DNA of 46,083 nt from Candidatus Kaiserbacteria bacterium RIFCSPHIGHO2_12_FULL_56_13 (GCA_001781625.1 MFLS01000002.1:19957-66039), one strand, 5' to 3'; counted from the stretch's first letter, positions 38,024 through 45,982 are shown. Notes: generated by a model from the sequence alone, not told the origin. Numbers and translations: made by a program.

Positions 38024-38296
38024 GTGACAGTACGACTTCGAACGAGCACAGTCCAGAAAGTGCTTGCCGATATGTACGGACTTGACTTCTCAGATCGTAG
38101 CGAGGCATTCGCGCGATTCGAGGCAATTTTCGTCAAAACGCATACAGATTTGAAGCAGATTGCTCGGATAGATATCAATACTAGCCGCAATCACTGGCTT
38201 CTCGAGTTCTGGTCGTTTAACGAGTCGAAGGGGTTTAAGAAGCTTATATCTTTTTCGGCGGCACTTGATTTCGGCAAGCCTCTTTCGTGGGAATAA
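38024..38296 (+). CDS. Unknown 90-aa protein between rpsJ and rplC
   Basis: GTG 38024 follows AGGGGAG (38011-38017) at proper spacing, and TGG-TATGCT (37985-37993) is a candidate extended -10. The product is a soluble alpha/beta protein (VRLRTSTVQKVLADMYGLDF, DRSEAFARFEAIFVKT, HWLLEFWSFNESKGFKKLI) without a known motif. A strong terminator begins at its stop. It splits the normally contiguous rpsJ-rplC pair. Function unknown. Confidence 0.6.
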   Translation: MTVRLRTSTVQKVLADMYGLDFSDRSEAFARFEAIFVKTHTDLKQIARIDINTSRNHWLLEFWSFNESKGFKKLISFSAALDFGKPLSWE

Positions 38297-38328
38297 AACC
38301 GCTCATCGTCGCGATGAGCGGTTTCGCT
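38296..38328 (+). terminator. Intrinsic terminator before rplC
   Basis: AAACCGCTCATCG (38296-38308) pairs perfectly with CGATGAGCGGTTT (38312-38324), followed by CGCTTTATT. Confidence 0.85.
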
Positions 38329-38331
38329 TTA

Positions 38332-38440
38332 TTGCATCTTTATGGAGGGTGAGGTAGAGTGCCTCGACGCTACGAACGGCCCCGCGGCCGGTCCTATGGC
38401 AAAGGGTTTCGCCCTGCGCCGTCGAGGCGCATTTATTTTT
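38332..38440 (+). promoter_or_regulatory. rplC promoter and three-way-junction leader RNA
   Basis: TTGCAT (38332-38337), 17 bases, and TAGAGT (38355-38360). GCCTCGACG (38361-38369), at the predicted start, pairs perfectly with CGTCGAGGC (38420-38428). It encloses hairpins CGGCC-ccgc-GGCCG (38377-38390) and AGGG-tttcg-CCCT (38403-38415). ATTTATTTTT then leads straight to ATG 38441. The fold is a candidate ribosomal-protein autoregulation site or attenuator for the S10/spc cluster. Confidence 0.7.
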
Positions 38441-39055
38441 ATGAAATTTATTCTCGCTAAGAAAGAAGGCATGACGCGCGTCTTCTCTGAAGACGGGCGT
38501 TCTGTTGCCGCAACCGTGCTCAAAACGGAGCCCATCGTCGTGACGCAGGTCAAGACCACTGATGGTAAGGACAAGTACTCGGCAATCCAAGTCGGATATG
38601 GCGCGCGCAGGGCGAAAACCGTTTCAAAGGCAGTACTCGGGCACGGCAAAGGTAAGGCCTATAAGGTACTTCGCGAGTTCCGGACAGACGAAGTGGGCAG
38701 TACCGCAGTGGGCAATGAAATTCAAAACACCTTTGCGGTTGGCGACACGGTCAAGATTTCTGGAGTGTCAAAGGGCAAGGGTTTTGCAGGCGTGGTGAAG
38801 CGCTACGGTTTCAAAGGCGGGAGACGCACGCACGGCCAAAAACACAGTGAGCGCGAGGCGGGTTCGATCGGCGGCGGCGGCCGCGCGGGCGGTCGCGTCG
38901 CGAAAGGTATGCGCATGGCGGGACGCCTCGGCGGCGAGCGCGTGACGGTAAAAAATCTAAAAGTGCTCGCCGTCGACCCCTCGGCGGGCGAACTTGTTGT
39001 CTCGGGTGCCGTGCCCGGGGTGCGCGGCGCCGTGCTCGAAGTCATTTCTGAATAA
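38441..39055 (+). CDS. rplC: 50S ribosomal protein L3
   Basis: L3 is an early assembly protein near the peptidyl transferase centre. The 204-aa protein starts MKFILAKKEGMTRVFSEDG. It has GVSKGKGFAGVVKRYGFKGG, THGQKHSEREAGSIG and GMRMAGRLGGERVTVKNLKV. ATG 38441 lies right after the leader T-run. It heads a 20-gene ribosomal-protein array. Confidence 0.97.
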   Translation: MKFILAKKEGMTRVFSEDGRSVAATVLKTEPIVVTQVKTTDGKDKYSAIQVGYGARRAKTVSKAVLGHGKGKAYKVLREFRTDEVGSTAVGNEIQNTFAVGDTVKISGVSKGKGFAGVVKRYGFKGGRRTHGQKHSEREAGSIGGGGRAGGRVAKGMRMAGRLGGERVTVKNLKVLAVDPSAGELVVSGAVPGVRGAVLEVISE

Positions 39056-39059
39056 AGCC

Positions 39060-39815
39060 ATGGCTCCTACCAAGAAAATCGTCCTTCGAAAAGACTCGGG
39101 ACCTTCGGCGAAGAAGGCACCGAAGGCACGCACACCAAAAACGGTTGCGACAAGCGCCACCGAGCTACCTATTTTTGATATGGCGGGCAAGAAGGTCGGG
39201 GTTGCCGCACTCCCCCCGAAGATTTTCAGCGCCACATGGCGCCCTGATCTCGTGCATCAGGTCACCACGGCGCTTGCGGCAAACAAACGGCAGAACCGCG
39301 CGCACACGAAAGATCGTGCCGAGGTCGCGGGCGGCGGTCGTAAGCCCTGGCGACAAAAGGGGACAGGCCAGGCGCGTCATGGTTCGACACGTTCGCCACT
39401 ATGGCGGCACGGGGGAGTCACCTTCGGCCCGCGCACCGAGCGCGACTACCATGAGAAGGTGAATCAAAAGATGAAGCAGAAGGCGCTCGCCTCAATCTTG
39501 GCGCGCAAAGCTCAAGATGGCGAACTTGTTTTAGTCGACAAGCTCATCTTCGCTACCCCGAAGACCAAAGAGGCGATTGCCGCTCTCGCCGCGCTCTCAA
39601 AAGCGGCAAAAGTGAAGCTTCTTGCGCCGCGCGGCAATCGCGCACTCGTCGCCCTTTCGCGCTACGACGGGATCGCCATGAAGAGTTTTCGCAATCTAGG
39701 AGGAGTCGCAACCGAGGAGGCGCGCAACATAAATCCGCTCATGCTCCTCTCCTATAAGTATCTCGTGGTTGAAAACCCTGACGAATCGTTTAAGGTGCTT
39801 GCTTCACGCATATGA
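39060..39815 (+). CDS. rplD: 50S ribosomal protein L4
   Basis: The 251-aa protein includes about 35 extra N-terminal residues rich in Lys, Ala and Pro. The L4 core follows: AANKRQNRAHTKDRAEVAGGGRKPWRQKGTGQARHGS (in pieces here, the extended loop lining the exit tunnel). The C-terminal part has LLSYKYLVVENPDES. It overlaps rplW by four bases (ATGA), giving coupled translation. Confidence 0.95.
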   Translation: MAPTKKIVLRKDSGPSAKKAPKARTPKTVATSATELPIFDMAGKKVGVAALPPKIFSATWRPDLVHQVTTALAANKRQNRAHTKDRAEVAGGGRKPWRQKGTGQARHGSTRSPLWRHGGVTFGPRTERDYHEKVNQKMKQKALASILARKAQDGELVLVDKLIFATPKTKEAIAALAALSKAAKVKLLAPRGNRALVALSRYDGIAMKSFRNLGGVATEEARNINPLMLLSYKYLVVENPDESFKVLASRI

Positions 39816-40096
39816 AAAACGCCCACACTATACTCAAGGCCCCGTGGTTTTCAGAAAAAGCGCTCATCCAGACAGAGCATGGGGTCTACACCTTTGCCGT
39901 CCCGAAGGGAGTTAACAAATATGAAATCGCGAAAGCGATCAAAGAGATCTACAAGGTAACGCCCACGAAGGTGCGTGTCGTGAACCTCCCCGGCGCGCGC
40001 GTATCCTTGCGTACCCGTCGCGGTGTCGCAACGCGCGCGGCCAGGCGCAAAGCCCTCGTGTATCTCAAAAAGGGCGACACCATCCAATTTGCCTAA
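39812..40096 (+). CDS. rplW: 50S ribosomal protein L23
   Basis: L23 lies at the tunnel exit and docks chaperones and SRP. The 94-aa protein has ILKAPWFSEKALIQTEHGVY, ANKYEIAKAIKEIYKV (V-N-K in place of A-N-K) and VNLPGARVSLRTRRG. The ATG overlaps the rplD stop. Confidence 0.95.
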   Translation: MKNAHTILKAPWFSEKALIQTEHGVYTFAVPKGVNKYEIAKAIKEIYKVTPTKVRVVNLPGARVSLRTRRGVATRAARRKALVYLKKGDTIQFA

Positions 40097-40099
40097 TCT

Positions 40100-40948
40100 A
40101 TGAAATCATACCGCCCCACCTCGAAGAGCCGCCGCTTCATGACCACCTTGCCCTACAAGGCGCTCCTCTCTGGCGATAAGCCCGCGAAAGCGCTTTTGAA
40201 GAGCAAGAAACGGCAGGCAGGCAGGAACGCTTTTGGCCGCATCACGACCCGTCATCAGGGCGGGGGGCACAAGCGTCGCCTCCGTGAGATCGACTTTGTT
40301 TTTGATAAGAAGGATATCCCGGCGAAGATCGAGACCATCGAATACGACCCGTTTCGCTCGGCGTTTATCGCACGCGTACTCTACGCTGACGGTGATCGCC
40401 GTTACATCACCGCACCGAAGAGCGCGAAAGTCGGCGATACCCTCGTGGTCTCAAAAGAAGCGCCGGTGGCGGCGGGGAATCGTCTGCCGCTTAGGGCTAT
40501 CCCGGTCGGGACCTTTATCTACAATATCGAGCTTAAGCCGGGCGCTGGCGGCGTGCTTGCGCGAAGCGCCGGCAACTACGCTGAAGTTGTCGCGCACGAC
40601 GGCGGGTTCGCCCAGTTGAAGCTCCCCTCGACTGAAGTGCGCAAGGTTTCTGACGACTGCTGGGCCTCGATAGGGAGCGTGGGGAATGAGGAGCACAATT
40701 TGGTAGTCATCGGCAAAGCTGGCCGTTCGCGTTGGATGGGTATCCGGCCGACCGTACGCGGTACGGCGATGAACCCAGTTGACCACCCGCACGGCGGCGG
40801 CGAAGGCCGTCAAGGTCGCGGCCTCCGGCGCGCAAAATCGCTCTGGGGCAAGCCGACGGGGAAGGGCCAAAAGACCCGCACGCCGAAGAAATATTCGAAT
40901 GTTTTCATCATCTCTCGCCGCCGCGTTGGCAAAAAGCGCAGCGCATAG
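40100..40948 (+). CDS. rplB: 50S ribosomal protein L2
   Basis: L2 supports subunit association and peptidyl transfer. The 282-aa protein has GRITTRHQGGGHKRRLREIDF, GAGGVLARSAGNYAEV, and the conserved RGTAMNPVDHPHGGGEGR with its essential histidine. The end is KYSNVFIISRRRVGKKRSA. It starts three bases after rplW. Confidence 0.98.
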   Translation: MKSYRPTSKSRRFMTTLPYKALLSGDKPAKALLKSKKRQAGRNAFGRITTRHQGGGHKRRLREIDFVFDKKDIPAKIETIEYDPFRSAFIARVLYADGDRRYITAPKSAKVGDTLVVSKEAPVAAGNRLPLRAIPVGTFIYNIELKPGAGGVLARSAGNYAEVVAHDGGFAQLKLPSTEVRKVSDDCWASIGSVGNEEHNLVVIGKAGRSRWMGIRPTVRGTAMNPVDHPHGGGEGRQGRGLRRAKSLWGKPTGKGQKTRTPKKYSNVFIISRRRVGKKRSA

Positions 40949-40962
40949 TAAGTTAAGACCTT

Positions 40963-41325
40963 ATGGCACGTAGCTTAAAGAAAGGGCCCTTCGTTGACGT
41001 AAAACTTATGAAGAAGGTCCAAGGCGCAAAACCCTCATCGGCAGGGATTATTCGGACATGGGCACGCCGCTCGCAGGTCGCTCCTGAAATGGTCGGTTTT
41101 ACGCTCGGCATCCACAATGGCAAACAGCATGCGGAGGTGCTCGTCACCGAAGAAATGGTCGGGCACCGCCTGGGCGAGTTCGCTCCGACGAAGAAGTTCA
41201 CCCGCCATGGCGGCAAGATGCAGAAGGAGCTTGAGATGAAGGCGCAAGAGGCCGAGATCGCTGCCGCGCAGTCGGCAAAGGCGGCCGCAAGCGAGGGGCA
41301 GACGAAAGCGCCTGAAGGCAAATAA
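40963..41325 (+). CDS. rpsS: 30S ribosomal protein S19 with C-terminal extension
   Basis: The core is normal: MARSLKKGPFVDVKLMKK, TWARRSQVAPEMVGFTLGIHNGKQH and GHRLGEFAPTKKFTRHG. About 28 extra residues (Ala/Glu/Gln-rich) extend the C-terminus beyond the usual 92. The tail may reach other subunit parts; its role is unknown. Confidence 0.96.
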   Translation: MARSLKKGPFVDVKLMKKVQGAKPSSAGIIRTWARRSQVAPEMVGFTLGIHNGKQHAEVLVTEEMVGHRLGEFAPTKKFTRHGGKMQKELEMKAQEAEIAAAQSAKAAASEGQTKAPEGK

Positions 41326-41329
41326 TTTT

Positions 41330-41647
41330 ATGCAAGCGACACTCGGAAATTACAATCAGACGCCTCGCAAGGTGAAACTGGTCGCAGATCTAGTGAAGGG
41401 GAAGAAAGTCCCCGAGGCCTTGGCGACTCTCACCTTTCTCCCCAAGCGTGTCGCCGACCCGATCGCGAAGCTCATCAAGAGCGCCGCGGCAAACGCTAAG
41501 GTAAAAGGCAAAGACCAGGGAGAACTCACCGTGAAGAACATCATCGTCGAGAGTGCCGGCATGCAGAAGCGCTACATGCCGAGGGCCTTCGGCCGCGCCT
41601 CAATGATCCGCCGCCGCCGCTCGCGAGTGAAGGTTTCGCTCGCCTAA
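41330..41647 (+). CDS. rplV: 50S ribosomal protein L22
   Basis: The 105-aa protein binds 23S rRNA with its beta-hairpin in the exit tunnel. It has TPRKVKLVADLVKGKKVPEAL, LIKSAAANAK, and the tunnel hairpin MPRAFGRASMIRRRRSRVKV. It is full length. Confidence 0.96.
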   Translation: MQATLGNYNQTPRKVKLVADLVKGKKVPEALATLTFLPKRVADPIAKLIKSAAANAKVKGKDQGELTVKNIIVESAGMQKRYMPRAFGRASMIRRRRSRVKVSLA

Positions 41648-41651
41648 CGAT

Positions 41652-42329
41652 ATGACACACGTCGCTCATCCCTACGCGCACCGCCTCGGCATTATCCGAG
41701 ACTGGAAGAGCCGCTGGTTCGCCGGCGGTAAAAAGCATTTTCGTGAGAACATCAAGGTCGATGAGACGGTGCGTAGCTTCCTCAAAAAGCGTCTGCGTGG
41801 CACCTATACCACCGGGGTCGAGATTGAGCGCTCTGCAAACGAGCTCCACATCATGGTTTATACGGCGCGGCCGGGCCTCGTGATCGGCCGCTCGGGTGAG
41901 AACGCGACGAAGCTCCGGCAGGAGCTCGCAAGGGTAGTGCGCAAGGTTGCTCCTGCGGATAAGCGCGCGGTGAAGCTCGACATTTTGGATGTGCGTCAGC
42001 CCGAAGCGGCGGCGGCGGCGGTTGCCTATATGGTTGCTGAGGGCCTTGAAAAGCGGCTACCGTTTCGTCGGGTCTTGAAGCAGACGGTCGATAAAGTGAT
42101 GGCGATCAGAGAGGTACAGGGAGTCCGCGTGACCATCTCGGGACGTTTGGGCGGCGCCGAGATGAGCCGCAAAGAGGAGGTCAAGAAGGGACGCATCCCG
42201 CTGCAGACCTTTCGTGCCGACATCGATTTTGCGCAAGAGGAGGCGTATCTCCCCTACGGTGTCATCGGCATCAAGGTATGGATCTACCGCGGCAATATCT
42301 TTGCCGACAAGAAGGGGAAAGCCGTCTAG
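41652..42329 (+). CDS. rpsC: 30S ribosomal protein S3
   Basis: S3 is part of the mRNA entry site. The 225-aa protein has HPYAHRLGIIRDWKSRWFAG, the KH domain with VIGRSGENATKLR (G-x-x-G), VQGVRVTISGRLGGAEMSR, and YGVIGIKVWIYRG. All family blocks are present. Confidence 0.97.
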   Translation: MTHVAHPYAHRLGIIRDWKSRWFAGGKKHFRENIKVDETVRSFLKKRLRGTYTTGVEIERSANELHIMVYTARPGLVIGRSGENATKLRQELARVVRKVAPADKRAVKLDILDVRQPEAAAAAVAYMVAEGLEKRLPFRRVLKQTVDKVMAIREVQGVRVTISGRLGGAEMSRKEEVKKGRIPLQTFRADIDFAQEEAYLPYGVIGIKVWIYRGNIFADKKGKAV

Positions 42330-42331
42330 CT

Positions 42332-42754
42332 ATGCTGTTTCCGAAAAAAGTCAAACACCGTAAGTGGCAGACGGGCCGGAAGAGCCCCTCGCGCCTCGCG
42401 CGCCCCGATACGCGCGGCACGCGGCTCGCCTTCGGTTCGTATGCCTTGAAAGCGACGATGCCCTCGCGTCTCACCTCAAATCAGATCGAGGCGGCGCGCA
42501 AGGTCTTGACTCGATCGACGGCAAAAGGCGGCAAACTCTGGATACGCGTCTTTCCCGATTGGCCGATCACCGGGAAGCCCGCCGAAGTAGGGATGGGGAG
42601 CGGTAAGGGGGACTTGAAGCATTTTGTCTTTCAAGTGCGGCCTGGGCGGATTCTTTTTGAGCTCGACGGCGTACCCGAGGCCTCCGCGCGCGAGTACTTG
42701 CGGCAGGCGGGTGCGAAACTCCCCATGAAAACGGTTATCATTGCGCGCGATTAA
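42332..42754 (+). CDS. rplP: 50S ribosomal protein L16
   Basis: The 140-aa protein begins MLFPKKVKHRKWQTGR and has GSYALKATMPSRLTSNQIEAAR, IRVFPDWPITGKPAEVGMGSGKG and KLPMKTVIIARD. ATG 42332 lies two bases after rpsC. Its stop shares one base with the rpmC start. Confidence 0.97.
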   Translation: MLFPKKVKHRKWQTGRKSPSRLARPDTRGTRLAFGSYALKATMPSRLTSNQIEAARKVLTRSTAKGGKLWIRVFPDWPITGKPAEVGMGSGKGDLKHFVFQVRPGRILFELDGVPEASAREYLRQAGAKLPMKTVIIARD

Positions 42755-42972
42755 TGAGTATGGCAAAACGACAGAATATGAAGACGATGAGCGATGCTGA
42801 ACTTGCAAAACTCCTTGCAGATACGCGCAAGGAGCTTCGCGAGCACCGCTTCGCTGCAGCTGGCGCGCGCCCAAAAGACACGAACGCGCTCTCAAAGGCC
42901 CGCAAGCAGATCGCGCGTGCGCTCTCCGAACAGCACGCGCGTGGAGTGAGTTCGCGACGAGCCGCCGCATAA
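42754..42972 (+). CDS. rpmC: 50S ribosomal protein L29
   Basis: This small helical protein (72 aa) has MSDAELAKLLADTRKELREHRF, ALSKARKQIARALSEQ as expected, and a basic C-terminus. ATG 42754 or 42760 could be used. It sits in the usual rplP-rpmC-rpsQ order. Confidence 0.92.
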   Translation: MSMAKRQNMKTMSDAELAKLLADTRKELREHRFAAAGARPKDTNALSKARKQIARALSEQHARGVSSRRAAA

Positions 42973-42975
42973 TGT

Positions 42976-43224
42976 ATGACGACCACCTCTCCTCGACCGC
43001 AGATATTCAAAGGAGTCGTCGTCAAGATGGCGATGGCCGACACGGTAACGGTGCGCGTTGACCGCTATGTGAAGCATCCGAAATACAAGAAATATTTCGT
43101 ACGCTCGAAAAAGTATCTGGTGCACGATCCTGGCAATACCGTAGCGATAGGCGACCGGGTGACCATCGTCGCCTGCCGGCCGATCTCGCGGCGCAAGCAT
43201 TTCAAACTATATGTTGCAAGATAA
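42976..43224 (+). CDS. rpsQ: 30S ribosomal protein S17
   Basis: The 82-aa OB-fold protein has FKGVVVKMAMADTVTVRVDRYVKHPKY in its first half and DPGNTVAIGDRVTIVACRPISRRKHF in its second. The 3' end overlaps rplN by 14 bases. Confidence 0.96.
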   Translation: MTTTSPRPQIFKGVVVKMAMADTVTVRVDRYVKHPKYKKYFVRSKKYLVHDPGNTVAIGDRVTIVACRPISRRKHFKLYVAR

Positions 43225-43588
43225 ATCACTCGTCATGGTCGCCGACAACTCTGGCGCAAAGATCGCCCGAGTATTCAAGGTGCCCGGCGGTTCGCGCCGC
43301 CGCTATGCCGGCATCGGCGATACGGTTGTCGTCTCGATCCAAGTCGCAGAGCCCCGCAAGGCGGTGAAGAAGAAAGATGTCTACCGCGCCGTCGTCGTGC
43401 GGCAAAAGAATCCGTATCTCCGCAAGGACGGCTCCTACCTCCGTTTCGATGAGAACGCCGTCGTGCTTGTAGAGAAGGTGGGCAAGGAGATGGGCCCGAA
43501 GGGGAATCGCGTCTTTGGCCCTGTGCCGCGCGAGCTCTCGGAGCGCGGCTGGCACTCGATCGTCTCCTTAGCTCCTGAAGTGGTATGA
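43211..43588 (+). CDS. rplN: 50S ribosomal protein L14
   Basis: The 125-aa protein has MLQDKSLVMVADNSGAKIARV, GIGDTVVVSIQ, FDENAVVLVEK and GNRVFGPVPREL. It begins inside the end of rpsQ and overlaps rplX by four bases, so the three genes are tightly coupled. Confidence 0.97.
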   Translation: MLQDKSLVMVADNSGAKIARVFKVPGGSRRRYAGIGDTVVVSIQVAEPRKAVKKKDVYRAVVVRQKNPYLRKDGSYLRFDENAVVLVEKVGKEMGPKGNRVFGPVPRELSERGWHSIVSLAPEVV

Positions 43589-43809
43589 AACTGCATGTAA
43601 AAAAGGGCGATAAGGTGAAGGTCTTAACCGGCAAGGACAAGGGCAAGATCGGCACAATCGTGCGCGCCTTGCCCAAAGAGCACAAGGTCGTCATCGAGGG
43701 CGTGAATGTCGCGAAGCGCCACCTTAAGAAGCGCGGCAACCAGTCAGGGCGTATCGTTGAGCGACCGATGCCGATTCATGTCTCGAATGTGGCGAAGGTC
43801 GAGAAATAA
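43585..43809 (+). CDS. rplX: 50S ribosomal protein L24
   Basis: The 74-aa KOW-domain protein has VKKGDKVKVLTGKDKGKIGT and the NVAKRHLKKRGNQSGRIVE block, shorter than the usual about 100 aa because the C-terminal arm is reduced to SNVAKVEK. It overlaps rplN by four bases. Confidence 0.94.
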   Translation: MKLHVKKGDKVKVLTGKDKGKIGTIVRALPKEHKVVIEGVNVAKRHLKKRGNQSGRIVERPMPIHVSNVAKVEK

Positions 43810-43811
43810 CT

Positions 43812-44360
43812 ATGATGCTCACGAAACAGCGCCAGCAAACAGCCTACGACGCCTTGCGCGGCGAGTATGCCTATACCTCGCCCATGCAAGCACCGCGCAT
43901 CGCGAAGGTCGTGGTCTCAACCGGGGTGGGGAAGAAGCGCGACCCCAAGGTACTCGCGCTCGTTGAAGATCGGCTCGCGCGTATCACGGGGCAAAAGGCC
44001 GCGGCGCGCGCGGCTCGCGCTTCAGTCGCTTCATTCAAGGTGCGACAGGGCGACACGGTGGGGCTCCAGGCGACGTTGCGCGGGTCACGCATGTTCGACT
44101 TTTTGGATAAATTGATCCACATCGCTTTGCCGCGCGCGCGCGACTTTCGCGGCATCCCCGTGACCGCACTCGACGACATGGGCAATCTTACGATCGGCAT
44201 CAAGGAGCACACCATTTTCCCCGAGACCTCGGATGAAGACCTCAAAGATGTCTTCGGTCTTGCGATCACTATCGTGACGACCGCAAAGTCGAAAAAAGAG
44301 GCCGAGGCCTTTTTCCGCCACCTCGGTATTCCCTTTCGCGCCCCCGAATCTAAGAGGTAA
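43812..44360 (+). CDS. rplE: 50S ribosomal protein L5
   Basis: L5 contacts 5S rRNA. The 182-aa protein has APRIAKVVVSTGVGK, ITGQKAAARAARASVASFKVRQG (in parts), GLQATLRGSRMFDFLDKLI, and FGLAITIVTTAKSKKEAEAF. The conserved P-R-x-R-D-F-R-G is present as LPRARDFRGI. The next gene is 69 bases away with its own promoter. Confidence 0.97.
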   Translation: MMLTKQRQQTAYDALRGEYAYTSPMQAPRIAKVVVSTGVGKKRDPKVLALVEDRLARITGQKAAARAARASVASFKVRQGDTVGLQATLRGSRMFDFLDKLIHIALPRARDFRGIPVTALDDMGNLTIGIKEHTIFPETSDEDLKDVFGLAITIVTTAKSKKEAEAFFRHLGIPFRAPESKR

Positions 44361-44369
44361 CCGTTTTGT

Positions 44370-44429
44370 TTGACGCGATAGGTCGCGAATGATACAGTAG
44401 CCGCACGCTCCTCGGAGCTTTATTTTTTA
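44370..44429 (+). promoter_or_regulatory. rpsN promoter and 5'-terminal hairpin leader
   Basis: TTGACG (44370-44375), 17 bases, and TACAGT (44393-44398). GCTC-CTCG-GAGC (44407-44418) begins at the predicted start. TTTATTTTTTA then leads to ATG 44430. It is an internal promoter in the spc cluster with the same leader layout as fusA. Confidence 0.75.
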
Positions 44430-44699
44430 ATGGCAAAGAAATCTCAGTGGGCGCGGCTCGCCAAGCGCGAAAAGCTCGTCAAGAAGTACGCTCTCAAGCG
44501 TGCGGCCTTGAAGCGTGCGGGCGACTGGGATGCACTTCAAAAGCTCCCGCGGAACTCCTCTCCGGTACGCATCAAGAATCGTTGTGCGGTGACCGGCCGC
44601 TCGCGCGGCTACATGAGGGCCTTTGGCCTCTCGCGCATTACTTTTCGCACTCTTGCGCGCGAGGGCAAAATACCGGGCGTGAAGAAAGCTTCGTGGTAG
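44430..44699 (+). CDS. rpsN: 30S ribosomal protein S14 (zinc-free type)
   Basis: The 89-aa protein has WARLAKREKLVKKYALKRAAL, LPRNSSPVRIKNRCAVTGRSRGYMRAF (split here) and LAREGKIPGVKKASW. Only one cysteine is present, so it is the C-minus form that does not bind zinc. It starts a sub-unit rpsN-rpsH-rplF-rplR-rpsE. Confidence 0.97.
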   Translation: MAKKSQWARLAKREKLVKKYALKRAALKRAGDWDALQKLPRNSSPVRIKNRCAVTGRSRGYMRAFGLSRITFRTLAREGKIPGVKKASW

Positions 44700-44701
44700 G
44701 T

Positions 44702-45094
44702 ATGAGCACCGATCGCGTTGGAGATTTTATCGTGCGCCTTAAGAACGCCACCGCAGCAGAGAAGAGCGCGGTCTCGCTCCCGCACTCAACCTACCTCGAG
44801 GCGATCGCAAAAAAGCTTCACGAGCTCGGTTTTGTCGCTGCAGTTTCGGTCGAGGGTGATGCGAAGAAGACGCTCACCGTCGCGCTCGCGCGCGACGAGG
44901 CAGGACGCCCTAAAATCAGGGGCGTGCGCCGCCTTTCGAAACCCGGTCGCCGGCTCTATCTCGCCCACCATGAGGCGCACGAGGTGAAAGAGGGCCTTGG
45001 CGCGCGCATCCTTTCGACGCCCTCAGGCATCGTCTCTGACACCGAGGCGCGCAAAGCGCGCCTCGGCGGGGAGGACTTGTTCGAAATTTGGTAA
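44702..45094 (+). CDS. rpsH: 30S ribosomal protein S8
   Basis: The 130-aa protein starts at ATG 44702 with MSTDRVGDFIVRLKNA, and has RLSKPGRRLYLAHHE and the conserved STPSGIVSDTEARKARLGGE near the end. In S8 the last motif usually reads STSxGxM(T/S)xxxAxxxxxGGE, so this is normal. It binds helix 21 of 16S rRNA. Confidence 0.96.
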   Translation: MSTDRVGDFIVRLKNATAAEKSAVSLPHSTYLEAIAKKLHELGFVAAVSVEGDAKKTLTVALARDEAGRPKIRGVRRLSKPGRRLYLAHHEAHEVKEGLGARILSTPSGIVSDTEARKARLGGEDLFEIW

Positions 45095-45097
45095 ACC

Positions 45098-45628
45098 ATG
45101 AGCCGTCTCGCAAAAAAGCCAATCATAACGGGCAAGGCAGAGGTCTCCTTCGCAGGAGACACGCTTTCGGTCAAAGGCCCGAAGGGCGCCGTGACAAGGC
45201 GCGTTCACCCGGACATCACGATCACTGTTGCGCCCGAAGGGGTTTCAATCGTCCCGAAGAACGACGCGCGCGCGACTCGTGCGCTCACCGGCACCTACGC
45301 GTCGCATGTGCGCAACATGGTGCAGGGAGTGCAAGTGCCGTATAAGAAAGTTTTGATACTTGAGGGCATCGGCTACAAGGTCGAAGCAAAGGGCAAGGAG
45401 ATACAGTTCTCCGTCGGTTTCTCCCACCCTGTCAAACTCGCCATCCCTGCCGATGTCACGGTGACAATCGAGAAGAATGTCATTACGCTCGAGAGCCCTT
45501 CGAAAGAATCGGTCGGACAGTTTGCGGCGAATGTGCGCGCGGTAAAGCCCCCCGAGCCCTATCTCGGCAAGGGTATCCGGTACGAGGGTGAGGTGATTCG
45601 TCGCAAACAGGGAAAGAAAGCAGTCTAG
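45098..45628 (+). CDS. rplF: 50S ribosomal protein L6
   Basis: The 176-aa protein has two similar domains, with VPYKKVLILEGIGYKVEAKG, FSVGFSHPV, and the signature PEPYLGKGIRYEGEVIRRKQGK near the C-terminus (given in parts). It lies three bases after rpsH. Confidence 0.96.
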   Translation: MSRLAKKPIITGKAEVSFAGDTLSVKGPKGAVTRRVHPDITITVAPEGVSIVPKNDARATRALTGTYASHVRNMVQGVQVPYKKVLILEGIGYKVEAKGKEIQFSVGFSHPVKLAIPADVTVTIEKNVITLESPSKESVGQFAANVRAVKPPEPYLGKGIRYEGEVIRRKQGKKAV

Positions 45629-45634
45629 CCATAT

Positions 45635-45979
45635 ATGAAACACACACCAAAAAATGAACTGCGACAGCGCCGGCATGCACGTGTACGTGCGCGAGTCATC
45701 GGCACGAGAGAGCGCCCGCGCCTCGCGGTCTTCAAATCGAATCGTTTCGTCGTCGCACAGCTTATCGATGACGAAAAAGGGCACACGCTTGCCTCGGCGC
45801 ATGGCCGAGAATTCAAGGCCTCGCAGGTCTTGCAAGCGACGAAGATCGGCGAGGCGATTGCAAAGCGTGCGAAGGAGGCAGGCATCTCTGCCGTTGTCTT
45901 TGATCGCGGCGGATACCGCTATGCTGCACAGATTAAGGCCCTCGCTGACGCCGCACGTGCGGGCGGTCTTGTTTTCTAG
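45635..45979 (+). CDS. rplR: 50S ribosomal protein L18
   Basis: This 5S rRNA-binding protein of 114 aa has RQRRHARVRARVIGTRERPR, LAVFKSNRFVVAQLIDDEKG and FDRGGYRYAAQIKALADAAR. It is complete and normal in length. Confidence 0.97.
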   Translation: MKHTPKNELRQRRHARVRARVIGTRERPRLAVFKSNRFVVAQLIDDEKGHTLASAHGREFKASQVLQATKIGEAIAKRAKEAGISAVVFDRGGYRYAAQIKALADAARAGGLVF

Positions 45980-45982
45980 GAT

